NCBI GenBank assembly: GCA_022266195.1
Contig: WHVY01000002.1
Coordinates: forward strand, 11,671,001-11,735,000
DNA: 64,000 bases
Reading direction: 5' to 3'
From: Tetranychus cinnabarinus
Lineage: Eukaryota; Arthropoda; Arachnida; Trombidiformes; Tetranychidae
Shown here: piece after piece, positions 1 through 10,783 of the stretch
Layout: each line of letters starts with the position of its first letter
Numbering within the stretch: position 1 is the stretch's first letter
Position numbers and translations under genes: made by a program
Notes under the pieces: generated by a model
Told to the model about the DNA's origin: nothing
Database searches by the model: none
What the model saw: the letters and a program-made list of their open reading frames with translations, nothing else

Positions 1-283
1 GCGTTTTATCAATGTCTCTATGTACTTGAGTTATGTGCCTTTCACATAAATTTTTGCCAACACAGCTGCAAAAGCCATCCGAGAAAGATTCACAGTCAAA
101 ATGATAGAAGCATTTCGATATTGATGGTATCTGGACAAATGAATCATCGTTCATTGCCTTATCACACTGGGAACATGTTGTACTGGCTGAACATTTGGTG
201 CAATATAAGGCGTAACATTTATGAATCATGAATAAATTTTCATCGTCCATTACTAATTGACATGAAAAACATGTCATCTCCAT
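1..283 (-). CDS. RING/B-box-like zinc-binding protein, N-terminal part (cut by window edge)
   Basis: On the minus strand an open frame runs from ATG at 283-281 off the left edge, about 94 codons. It is very rich in Cys/His: C5 and C8, H21/C23, C28 and C31, C37 and C40 fit a RING-like cross-brace with His/Cys in the third and fourth positions. A second Cys/His cluster near residues 60-90 (…C-S-C…C-E-R-H…V-H-R) resembles a B-box. Such an arrangement is typical of TRIM-like E3 ubiquitin ligases, but substrate and pathway cannot be read from this fragment. The start is the first in-frame ATG; a second Met follows two codons later. Further exons lie outside the window. It could also be another cysteine-rich zinc protein. 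Confidence 0.55.
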   Translation of the reverse strand, partial: MEMTCFSCQLVMDDENLFMIHKCYALYCTKCSASTTCSQCDKAMNDDSFVQIPSISKCFYHFDCESFSDGFCSCVGKNLCERHITQVHRDIDKT

Positions 284-2274
284 GATTGATGTAAGATTCT
301 AAGGATGAGAACGATAAAAAAGGTTAAACATTGATCATATGAAGTACTAAAGAATCATTTTTAAGGTTGAATTGTGACAAAATACTCACCATATTTGTAT
401 GAAACAATTTACTTGTATGTTGCTTGAAGATGACTAAAAAATGTTTCAAGTTAACAATGATTAAGAATTGTAATTAAAGGAAAAATCGTGATATTAATTG
501 ACTTTAAAAAATAAAGAATCATTTATTCATTGGTATAGCTAACATGAAAATAGCTAGCAACGGTTGCGACCGTAAGCGAAAACATTGCTGTTGGTCAAGA
601 AGCGCGACATTCAAATTCGTCTAAAAATTAAGTATTTTCATGAGACGCGAGATTATGCATCATTTTTTGCGTCTGAGGCATGTTACATTTAATGTTGCTG
701 TGCTTGTTGCACACAGCTGTGAGAAGAAAAATTCACTGGGAGTTCAAAATTTTCATCTGGTAAATTGATAAATCCATATAAAATCTTCCGTTTCATCGTA
801 ATTTGCCATAATTTATATAATTAAATTTTAAATCCAACGAATAATCTCTCGTCCAAATGCAAGATGCCTTGGACATTGTCCTTAGTGTAATGAAATATCT
901 GAACAAGAAATGAAACTCATCACTAACGATCAAAGGGCTACAAAAACTATACCAGTGGAGCTAGGACAAAACCAGACTAGATTGGCATAGATGAGGGAGG
1001 CTTAGTGTTTTGACCGAAAAACCGAAGTGAACGGAGTGGGCTAACCCCGAACGGAGAGAATGATGAGATGAGATTCATGAGAACTTGATTCTGTTACCCT
1101 AATAAGGAATTCATTCACTAGTAAACTAGATGATATAAAACAGTTTTGACATTAAGTTAGTTAGTTAATCATTATGTATGATCAGTTACCTTTTCTTTAT
1201 TATCACTTCTCTCATTTTACACTCGACTACGCTACCCAAAATCCTACACCCCTCACCATGAATGTATTATTGAACTAAATAAAGGTTAACCTTAGTCAGG
1301 CAGTTTGCAGTTGTGCACAGTTAATATCGTGTCCGTAACTTTCGTTACATTAGCATTCTTAAAAAGCTAAACGTATTTTATCAAACTTTCCTGTGAAAAA
1401 TTATTAACGAAAACCTGCTTTCCTCAAACTTACTGTCAGGAGCGAGAAACAGAGACTTGTCCAGTTGCTTTGATATTAGTACATCGCACAATATTTACAC
1501 TGTAAATTTTACAGTTAAAATGTACATCAACATTTTCTTGAGTTATGCTGTCAACTTGGCTGATTATTTAAATTGACAGCGGGAAAAAGTTGTCAAGTCA
1601 ATTTGTGGTTGGTATGATGAATAAAAGAGATTGATATTTTAATTTATTTATTCTACACCTTTAAAGCATGAGAAATATCCAGAATCATTATCAATTTCAA
1701 GTTTCACAACTCAAGTATGCAGAAGAAAAAACAGTTTTTTGCTCCGTTAATATTAGGATACTAATAAACGAGGGACTAAGGAGTAAATGCTAATGATTCG
1801 TCGATGGAAACAAACCAAGAGTTGATATGGTTGTGTTTGATGCGTGGTGTGCTTGTGTTTGTGAGCTGGAGTTATTAAGGAGATAACAATGAATGTTTAG
1901 ATGCTACACATTGAGTTGTTAAAGTGCCCCGATATAATACATTATGAGGATAAATCATCCCAGTTCAAAAGAGAAAGAAGGAAGATAAAGAAAAAAGCAA
2001 GATAATACAAAAAAAGATTCATCGGAAGAGATAAACTTTTTGGGTAAAGATACAATCAATCGGCAAAGATGGAAATGGGTCAAAAAACTGAGATACAAGG
2101 GAATCCAAATTCGGACAAAAAAGAGGACATCACACAAAAGATGAAGTGACGACTGAAGGTAAGGAGGAGAGTAAAAGAAGAAAGGATATTAGTTTTGTTT
2201 TGTTTTAAAGAATATCAATGGATTTTAAATATTTATGTATATATATGTATAGATCATAATAGAAAAAACATTCG
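284..2274. other. Intergenic stretch, no gene seen
   Basis: About 2 kb of AT-rich DNA between two minus-strand genes. It holds the upstream region of the RING-like gene and the 3' flank of the minibrain kinase. A less AT-rich patch around 990-1060 (with short G/C runs) has no readable frame and no tRNA fold that I could recognise. The short minus-strand frame at 1955-2137 is low-complexity hydrophobic sequence and is not supported as a gene. Confidence 0.5.
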
Positions 2275-4593
2275 TTAAAAAAAGCCATTTAAACCTCCAG
2301 AAGGTGGTCCATTACGGGCATTTCTATGATGATAATGATTAGTAGGAGAGGAAAGTGAAATGGGTGCTGCGTTGATTGACGCAACTGATGCTGATGTTGA
2401 TGCTGTTGCTGCCGCCGCCGCTGCCGTTGCCGCTGAGGATGTTGACGATGCTGATGCAGATGGTGCAGACCAAGATGACTTTGATGGTCCACTTCTTGGT
2501 ATTTGAGGATGGTGAGAGTGAGATGAGGTGAAAGAAGAGAGAGGTGGTGGATGAGGTCCATTTAACCCGGATGTGATAGGACTTTCACAGTCCATGGCGG
2601 ATGAGCAAGTTATTTGTCTTGTGGCAACACCACTGGCGATCAAAGGTCCACTTGAAGAGTTAATATTATTGGCAGCATTATTGGAAGCTGTAGATGATGT
2701 CAAGTGACCATAAGAGCCACCAGGTTCGGTGTAACTATTCTGATAGTGCTGGGCATTCACAATCTGCCTATTACTACTACTACTACTACTATTAATATTA
2801 TTACTACTACTACTATTTATATTACTAAGGTTACTACTGCTATTACTACTATTACCCTGATTTTGATTAGAATGTAAATGTTGGTTGTGATGAGTATGAG
2901 TGTTGAGGTGTGATGAAGATGGTGGTTGATGGCCCTGATGAAGATGTTGTGGTTGTTGAGTTGAAACATTCCCTGATGTTGGTGTTTGATGAGACGAAGG
3001 TAAAGATGATTGCGAAGCGAGTCCCTGAAGGTGTGGATGAGGATGAGGATGACGTTTTTTACTCTCGTTTGCATGATTATGATAAATCAAAGGTTCATTT
3101 ATACATGGTTGTTGGCCAGATAAACAAGAACTGGCTTGAGTAGAAACATTTAACAATGATTGATCGGCTAAAGGACTTATACTGTGACAGGTTGTATTGG
3201 TGCTTCCATCATTGGTTCGACGAAAAAAACTATGTTGGAGAGCATGATGTGGTGTTATACGAGTCTTAGGATTGTAATCCAACATCCTTAATATGAGATC
3301 TTTGAATTTTAGGTAATCAGAAACAGAATGACCCGGTTCACCTAAACGTCTGCCACCAGGACCACCAGTTTCTACTCCTAGGATGTCATGAAGTTTTCTT
3401 GATCCAGAAGGCATGTATTTTTTACCTCCTGGATGTTTACCCTCTCGTGTTTCTTTGAGTACATACTCCCCATCTGGAGTTTTGTCAAAAAATTTGGTTG
3501 ATTTAGGTGTTTGGTCGAGAAGATGTTTCGGAGGTATACCAAGTACCTCCACAATTTTATTTATCTGGTCAAATTCGTTTGCTCCACTGAATAGAGGTTC
3601 ACCGGTATGCATTTCAATTAATATACAACCAAGCGACCACATGTCTATTGCCATGTCGTATCCAATACCAAGTAGAACTTCGGGAGAACGGTAAAATCGG
3701 CTTTGAATATATTGATAAATTCTGTTGCCGAGTTGACAGGAGCTTCCGAAATCAACTATTTTGATGGCACTTCGCTTGGGGCTACAGAGAAGAATATTCT
3801 CCGGTTTTAGATCACAATGAATGACTGATATTTCAGGATGGGTGAGGAACATCAGAGCTGTACAGATTTGCTGAGCAAATTTACGGGTTAAATTTAGGGA
3901 TACACCACGGAAATTTGTGTTCCGAAGAAGATCGTACAAATTGTATGATAACAATTCAAAGACTAGGCAAAGATGGTTACGCCACATAAAGTGACCTTTC
4001 AACTGAACAATCTTCTCTTTACCGGCAGAATAGATTGACCCACTTGTATCAAAGTTATTCATCATCTCCAACAGTTTAACCTCAATTTGTGCCTGATTGA
4101 GAAACGGTTTCTTATTTTTAATAATTTTAATGGCAACATGGCATTGTTCTTTGATATCATAGGCTTTGACTACTTGTCCAAATGATCCTTTGTTAATTAA
4201 TGAATCAATTTCATACCGATCGGAAAACCTTTCTCCAGGTCGAACAATATAATCATGGTTCTCATCATCATGACCATCATTGTGTAATTTTCTTTCCTTT
4301 TTATGACTTGCATTATCATCTTCGCCTTGGGTTTGTTGAGCACGTCGTTTCTTTTTCGCATAATACACTTCGTTTATCCTTTTATATGTTTTAATCAAAT
4401 CCACACTTAATTTACGTAACGGAGCTGAAGCTGGATCACGGAATTTGAAATTTAACAGTTTAGATGAGTGATTGGAAAGTGATGAAACAATATCGTTACA
4501 ATTTAAAGAGCCACTACCAGACTGTCCAGAGCTGGCTGAAGTTGCAGCAGCAAGGGCAACCAATTGATCCTGAGTAACAAGTCTACCATACAT
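2275..4593 (-). CDS. mnb: Dual-specificity tyrosine-regulated kinase, minibrain/DYRK1A orthologue
   Basis: A 772-residue DYRK-class kinase in one coding exon. Residues 51-80 carry the DYRK homology box (FRDPASAPLRKLSVDLIKTY, then KRINEVYYAKKKRR with a basic nuclear signal). The kinase domain is about 127-457: glycine loop NKGSFGQV (134-141), catalytic K156, HCDLKPEN (259-266), DFG (281-283), and the YQY activation loop (293-295) whose second Tyr is autophosphorylated in this family. Family members are Ser/Thr kinases acting in nucleus and cytoplasm on splicing, cell-cycle and neuronal targets. The C-terminal ~300 residues are low complexity: His-rich runs near 510-590, Ser/Asn runs, and an Ala run. 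His runs in DYRK1A direct it to nuclear speckles. The start is the first ATG of the exon; 5' UTR exons probably lie further upstream on the minus strand (4.6-7.5 kb). The family call is secure; DYRK1A over DYRK1B is inferred from the His tracts. Confidence 0.96.
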   Translation of the reverse strand: MYGRLVTQDQLVALAAATSASSGQSGSGSLNCNDIVSSLSNHSSKLLNFKFRDPASAPLRKLSVDLIKTYKRINEVYYAKKKRRAQQTQGEDDNASHKKERKLHNDGHDDENHDYIVRPGERFSDRYEIDSLINKGSFGQVVKAYDIKEQCHVAIKIIKNKKPFLNQAQIEVKLLEMMNNFDTSGSIYSAGKEKIVQLKGHFMWRNHLCLVFELLSYNLYDLLRNTNFRGVSLNLTRKFAQQICTALMFLTHPEISVIHCDLKPENILLCSPKRSAIKIVDFGSSCQLGNRIYQYIQSRFYRSPEVLLGIGYDMAIDMWSLGCILIEMHTGEPLFSGANEFDQINKIVEVLGIPPKHLLDQTPKSTKFFDKTPDGEYVLKETREGKHPGGKKYMPSGSRKLHDILGVETGGPGGRRLGEPGHSVSDYLKFKDLILRMLDYNPKTRITPHHALQHSFFRRTNDGSTNTTCHSISPLADQSLLNVSTQASSCLSGQQPCINEPLIYHNHANESKKRHPHPHPHLQGLASQSSLPSSHQTPTSGNVSTQQPQHLHQGHQPPSSSHLNTHTHHNQHLHSNQNQGNSSNSSSNLSNINSSSSNNINSSSSSSNRQIVNAQHYQNSYTEPGGSYGHLTSSTASNNAANNINSSSGPLIASGVATRQITCSSAMDCESPITSGLNGPHPPPLSSFTSSHSHHPQIPRSGPSKSSWSAPSASASSTSSAATAAAAAATASTSASVASINAAPISLSSPTNHYHHRNARNGPPSGGLNGFF

Positions 4594-7500
4594 GCCGGTG
4601 ACTGTTAATAGTTGATTATGATTCCTTGGTTATGTCTATCAACCAACTGAACATTTGAAAACCTTAAAAATATGGTAATTCATCTAAAAGAAAAAAAAGT
4701 AAATTACAGATGAAAACCAAAACATACACAACACTGCTCAGTTAAAAGACAGACAGAAAGAAAGAAAGGCAAAAATTTTTGTTATTGATGAAAAATTTAA
4801 AGACAGAGACACCTAGGTGACAAAAAAATAACTGGGAGTGGATGAGTTTTAATTTAAAAAATCATCAAAACAATCATGAAATAATTTTCAGATTTTTTCT
4901 CACCAATCAACAATTATCAAGATGAAATGCTTACAAATAAACCCATTAAAAACTTGAACTCATTAGATGGATTTGGATTTTTTTAACAAAACCATTTGAA
5001 TTCAGGAAACACTTAGATTAATTGTTAGTGTTTACCAATCTGCTCATTACATATGAATTTATTGACATTTGTAATCTAAAGATAAGATGATTTGTTGAAT
5101 TTCTATGGCAATTTGAGTAAAAAATGTAAACAAAAGACAGAAACTATCTAGTTTGATGATAAAAGCTCTATTAATTAATCATATGAACTATAGGTTATTA
5201 GTAGAAGTAGATTGATGACTAATTTGTAAGTTTAAATAGGAATGATTCTGATTGTAAACAGCTTGAAAATATGTTGATGGTTTCCAGAAATGAAAAGAAA
5301 TAGGAAAGAGGATATCATTGTCGGTCTGATAAAGCCAAAAAGAGATGGGGGTGAAAGAGATAGAGAGAAAGAGATAGAAAGAGAAAGAGAGAGGAAAAAC
5401 AAACAAAAAATAAATACAAGATAGAATGGGAATGAAAATAAGAAAGAAACAGGACGATGAACATAAAAAGTAAACAGGGATGAATGGCTGGAAAATATAG
5501 CTAGATATTTGTTAAAATTAAAACAATGCAGATTAATAACAGAAAAGATTAATGAAGCTAATCTATTGATGAAGAAAAAATTGAAACAAAAGCGAAATGA
5601 AAGGAAGAAATAAAGAGCAAGGTTTATTTAATAAGATGAAGGAAGGATAGAGGCAAGAGGAGAAGAAATACATCAAGGATTGATATTTAAAACGCTTGGA
5701 AACTCAATTTCAATCTCTACTGTCTGGTTAAGACAATTATGGTAAATTAACTTACCTAAAGAATCCACGCAGAAGGTCATAAACACCGAAACAAAAACGA
5801 TAAAAATAATAACAAGATGAAATAAATACCGAAAACCAGTCGATTCAGTTATAAGTCGCTGATTGTTCGGCTCATGGTTGGTAGTCGACCTCAAATCAAC
5901 TCAAGGATTGGCCAGTTTGATTAAATCGTACATTTTAAATCTGATTGAATGATTCTATTGTATGATGATTGGGATGAAATTTAGGAGTTAAACTAGCAAT
6001 TTAAAAAAATAATTACTCTTGACATCAAAATTGAATCATTATTCACCAAAATCGGCTGAGCCGTTGATTGAGTTTACTTTCGACTGATAGTCAGACGCGG
6101 CTTTTTCTTGCTTTAATAATGCGCTTTGAGTATAATTAATCAGTAGGGATATGCTTAAATTGAATTTATCAAGGTAATTTTGAGAATTGCAAGGCTAGTC
6201 TTTTTTTAATTTAGATACACAAATTGTCTTAAATATGATCATATGGTTTATTTAGGGACGGATCAATAAAAAACAGAATTTAAAAACGAATTACTTTTCT
6301 CAGAATTTCTATAGAATGTAAAGACTGAAATTTACTTGGAATCAAAGCTCATCTGTTCATTTTGTTAAGCTCTGCAGTTAAATTGTTTTGCATAATGAAT
6401 TGACTTTATCTCTGAACAAACTGCTCTTTGTATTGATTGTGTTCATCACTGAAATGAATGAATATAAAAATAATGGAAAGGTATTGGAAAAACTCGTTAC
6501 CTTTCATTAATTTGATGTTGGTACGTTTTCTGTGGTTGATGAACAACAGATTGCAAGCTTTTGGCGAATTTAAGTAAAGTAATTCTTCCTTCTTCAATTT
6601 GATAAATTGTATCAACTAAATACGATAATAAGATCTTATTCTGCATTGCTCATCAATCTGGTAGTCCATGTAATGAAAAGCGGGAAAACTTTTCTAGAGG
6701 AATAAATCTGACCTAAAGCTCATCATGAGTAAGGCTTTTACAATTATCAGTATTTTATCAGTTTTAGTTTGACTGAAATTATTTTATAATTTTCTAATTT
6801 CTAGTTTTGATTTTAATTTTTTGTCGATGGCTTTGTTAACCAACAACCAACTATGAGACTTATAAGACTCTATTTAAATAGTGATGCTCAAAGCTATTAT
6901 GTTTCCATTCTGTACCTTATCTATTTGCTCGGCAATTAATAGCTCAACTGTATTATAATAAACTAATAAAAGTTGGATAATTAAATAATGACAGATGAAA
7001 GAAATGAAGAGAAAATTGTAACGGGTTAAAACTCGATGAATTGGTCTCTTTTTGTTGATTGAGTTAGAACATGAGTAAAATTACAAATCATAACGAACGA
7101 AAATGAAGTTGATTGTATTAATTACTTTTTATTCAAACCACCTTTTGTTCAAATTTGTTGATTGATTTGCATTAATTTTTTTTACTGATACAGTTACATT
7201 TAAGAGGTTTTATTAGCTTTTTTAAAGACTTATTTACATAGATCTCTTACGATGGTAATAAGACTTTTTTTCCTCTTTTAAGCAATAATCTTGTTTCATA
7301 TTTCAATTCTCAGTTTTTAAAGTACTAATTACAAAATTTGTCGAAATCTTTTACAAATTTATAAATCACACTAATTCACTCAGAGAAAATTTTTGTTAAA
7401 CGACTAATCAGTTCGTTTTGTCTAACCAAAATTAAGTCTGTCGAAGCTTCACATAACAATTTACATTTTCCATCAAACATTTCCTTGTTCCAGGAACTAA

Positions 7501-7816
7501 TAAGTAATCTAATTTAGCCTACGAGCTTTTCTCTTAGTAATGATCACCATCACCATTGTAGTTATAGTAAATGATACAGGGAGCAACAATATTGCTTCGA
7601 GTACAAAATATAAATACAGTAATAGCACAAGTTTGCCGTGAAATAGTTAAGTCCTGGTAATTACAAAAAAAATGACAGTAGAATCTCACTAAGATAGACG
7701 GCAGCGAAGAGAGAAAACAAATCACAAAGTATAACGAAACTGGTACAAATGATGATGAAAAAGAATAGCAACGTCTCCTTTGGATTAACAAGTTGATTAT
7801 CGTTAACTAAGTACTT
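4594..7816. other. Upstream/5' region of minibrain and 3' flank of mitoferrin
   Basis: About 3.2 kb with no supported coding exon. Because both flanking genes are on the minus strand, this holds the promoter and probable noncoding 5' exons of minibrain: possible acceptors (…TTTTAG and …GTTCAG on the minus strand near 4640-4690) precede its ATG. A purine-rich stretch (AG-rich on the plus strand, about 5340-5660) is present. Short minus-strand frames at 5188-5406, 5673-5894, 6406-6615 and 7534-7791 show no recognisable domain. Confidence 0.45.
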
Positions 7817-9247
7817 TTAATTGGATTCTGATTTAAGGAACGCTTTAAAAGATTCGTATGCTAACCAGGATAACGCAGTAGATGGAATTGAATAAATAAC
7901 ACGAGCTTGTAAGCCATTAAAATAACCTTTGATACCGCAGCACTGATATATTGTTCCGATGGCATGAAAGAAACCATTTATACGAGCTTGTTTGGAGACT
8001 TTTAATGTTCTCGGGTCTTGTGTGTTGAGAAGAGTTTTGCACACATCCAGTGGTGTTGTTATTGCACTAGCAACGGCACCTCCAATGGCTCCACTTGCCA
8101 TATGAGTAGTCGGATTATATTGTCTATTTGGATTCAATAATTCTTGAGAATATTCATAAGCCACAAGGTGAACACAGTGAAAAGGTATGTTCATGGAAAG
8201 CTGAGTAGTGTAACTCCGATAAAATGCTTTTATTCCTTCATTCTTACAGATCGATATAAAACACGGGAATGCTCGACTATGTTGACTATTATATATTTGA
8301 AGCCTCTGTTTGATTGTTTCTGCCGGATTCATCCATGCATCATGAAAGATTGTTGCTAAGCACCCAGCGGCAACTGGAATCGAGAGATAGAGAAAAACAG
8401 ATTAAATGAAAGAAATAATATAACTGTGTACGCTGAAAAAATAGTCAGATGTAAATTATCAGATTGGTTCTGCTGGTAAATGTCAATGGAAGAGTGAAAT
8501 AAATCACGTAAAACTTTTTATTATAGAGTTTACCTTGATCGATAGCTTATTTTTATCATGAAATAAGCAAATCTTGTGAAAGATGAATAAATTTGTAAAA
8601 TAAAAAACACGGAAAAGATAAAGCAACGATCTCACTAAACGATGAACATATGATATTTACTTTTGGACCTGAAGAATAAATCCTTGAAAAGGAAGGCGAT
8701 TCCAAGGATTAGAACCAATTGAATACACAAAATAGAAGAAAAAGATTGACAAAATCAAATTACTTTGAGCTACGGGACTTTGTCCTCCAGTTTCTGTACC
8801 ACTAATAGATCTTTTTACTTTTTCGTAAATTGAAAAATAAAATGCATGAGCTGGTCCAGCTCCAATGAGCGTCACGGAAACTCCTCGAAATGGCCGTTTT
8901 ATACCCTCATGTCGGACAATTTTATATAAAGCTTCAGGCACTGATTTATAAGTTGCTTTAGGACTTGGATAAAGACTTTGCATCCGAGTCTAGAATGAAA
9001 AAGAGACAGAGATCAGTTTACATCATGATATATGGAGGTCAAGAGTAGGAAAATAATAGTAAACATGACGAAGTGAAAGTTATCAGCTTACCTTGACTGA
9101 ATCAACTGGAAACATGACACAATGTTCAACTATACCAGCAAGAGCACCAGCGGCCATGTGAATATGGAAACTGTAATGACTAGGAAGAGATTCATACACA
9201 TTCTCTTCATCATTAAAAATTGGTAAATTAGAGGATTCTAAATTCAT
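7817..9247 (-). CDS. mfrn: Mitoferrin, mitochondrial iron carrier (3 exons)
   Basis: SLC25-family carrier importing iron across the mitochondrial inner membrane for heme and Fe-S synthesis. Minus-strand exons: 9247-9092, 8989-8764 and 8373-7817, all with GT/AG borders, giving 312 residues, close to the usual length. The three carrier repeats each show their signature: PVDSVK at 47-52, NPAETIK at 143-149, and TPLDVCK around 234-240. Mitoferrin-type sequence is clear in GIVEHCVMFPVDSVKTRMQS, HDAWMNPAETIKQRLQIYN and TTPLDVCKTLLNTQ. The second intron is phase 1; joining it restores VAQ-IAAGCLATIFHDAW, as expected for repeat 2. The start ATG at 9247 is the first in the exon and gives a short acidic N-terminus without a presequence, normal for carriers. 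Nothing is broken. Confidence 0.95.
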
Positions 9248-10158
9248 CTTAGGATGACCCAATCGATTGTCATAAGCGAGTATAGCAAAGTAACAAGCAA
9301 CAAACGACCAGGTCGATTAATATTAAACCAAAAAGAATAAATAAAACAAACAAATTGAAAAATAATGATTCTATTTTCACCGCAAACATATGATAAATGC
9401 ATGGTTTGTTTCTGGTGACATCTGTTAACTATACTGTTACATAATAACCCGCTTTCAGATTCAAACAACCTTATTCAACATTTTATTCAATTAAAGTAAT
9501 AATTCATTCTGTTCAGTAAGACTTTTTAGATATTTATTCATTGATAGCACATTGAATTCAGCAATTTATTAATGTGTAATAGCAATTTTAACATCAACTC
9601 AATTCATACTTATCAAAACTATAGCCCGGCAGATGAAATCCACAAAATCTATTCTAATATACAATTTGATTCAAAAATCAAAAACTCTATACTATTAATA
9701 TTTATTTATTAATTTCTTTTGAAGTCGACATTAAAGCTCAAAAAATACAACTGCCAATTGATTAAATTAAGATATTCAAAGTGTTATGATAGATGTTTAT
9801 GTGATAAATCTATTCATTGGCCAACGTTAAATTGATACAACATTTCGTTGATATGTTTCTTGTTTATCTAGCTCAACCTCTTTAATAAATTTTAAGGAAT
9901 AATTCATCGGAATTGGGTTTAAATAAACGAACTGAACTTATTGTAATTAAGTTGTCATAAAAAATTCAGAATGATTACAAAAAGCCGGCTAAAGTAGATA
10001 TTCATTTCAAAATAACCGCGGTTATTTGCTATTTCTTCCAATCCAAACAAATGTAAATCCTGGTCCAGGTTGCTGTGTTTACCTTTAGTGTTTACCTGTT
10101 TTGTTATTTATTTTATCTAATTTACTCATTGTCAACGACATTATCAATTTAATCAACA
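9248..10158. promoter_or_regulatory. Shared bidirectional upstream region of mitoferrin and RPB9
   Basis: About 0.9 kb between two divergently transcribed genes (mitoferrin minus, RPB9 plus), so it must hold both promoters. It is strongly AT-rich. I see no clear TATA box or defined factor site. The minus-strand frame at 9244-9468 is a read-through of the mitoferrin leader. Confidence 0.5.
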
Positions 10159-10545
10159 ATGCCACGTGAGGGAGTTTCTGGTGATTCAGGACCAACTTTT
10201 GTTGGTATAAGATTTTGTCAAGAATGTAACAATATGTTGTACCCAAAAGAGGACCGTGAAAACAAAGTGCTTCTGTATGCTTGTAGAAATTGTGATTACA
10301 AACAGATTGCCGAGAACAATTGTGTTTATGTGAACAAAATTACCCATGACATTGATGAACTATCTCGTATTGTACCTGAAGTCGTACATGACCCCACTTT
10401 ACCCCGTACCAAAGATCACCCATGCCCTAAATGCCACCACAAGGAAGCTGTCTTTTTCCAGGGTCAATCCAGAAGAGCTGAAGACGACATGAAACTCTAT
10501 TATGTTTGCACGGATTCCAAATGTGCTCACAAGTGGACTGAGTGA
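10159..10545 (+). CDS. RpII15: DNA-directed RNA polymerase II subunit RPB9
   Basis: A 128-residue intronless gene for the RPB9 subunit of RNA polymerase II, which sits at the enzyme's jaw and supports start-site choice, fidelity and TFIIS-stimulated transcript cleavage. Two zinc ribbons are seen. The N-terminal one is C20-C23/C42-C45, the C-terminal one C89-C92/C117-C122, with the conserved DPTLPRTKDHPCPKCHHKEA segment between. The family is usually 110-130 residues, so the gene is complete. ATG context is ACAATG. A polyadenylation signal AATAAA lies at 10668-10673. The gene converges on the RFWD3-like gene, with stops 238 bp apart. The neighbour's N-terminus resembles this protein's first ribbon (see findings). 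Confidence 0.97.
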   Translation: MPREGVSGDSGPTFVGIRFCQECNNMLYPKEDRENKVLLYACRNCDYKQIAENNCVYVNKITHDIDELSRIVPEVVHDPTLPRTKDHPCPKCHHKEAVFFQGQSRRAEDDMKLYYVCTDSKCAHKWTE

Positions 10546-10667
10546 AATTACTTTTGTCAATGCATATTTTTTTTATTCTGAACAATCATCATCATTGGTA
10601 ACAGATGAAATAATGACCAATCAGTCTTATGTAAAAAAATTTCTAACCAAAAATATAATACATGTGA

Positions 10668-10673
10668 AATAAA
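10668..10673 (+). terminator. Polyadenylation signal of RPB9
   Basis: AATAAA 123 bp downstream of the RPB9 stop, in the short gap between convergent genes. Confidence 0.6.
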
Positions 10674-10783
10674 CATGTTATTACAAAATTAATGAGAATT
10701 CAATTTTTTGCGTTCCCACTTAATCAATTGAAAAAGATATAAGGCGTCTAGTTAAATTGGTTAAGTATATAAGTAAATTTTGA

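Noticed and set aside
980..1060. G/C-rich patch considered as a tRNA or small RNA
   Set aside because: No cloverleaf, no internal A/B box pattern that I could identify.
2289..3143. Frames overlapping the minibrain C-terminus on both strands
   Set aside because: They are shadows produced by the CAT/CAA/AAT-type codon repeats of the His-, Gln- and Asn-rich tail.
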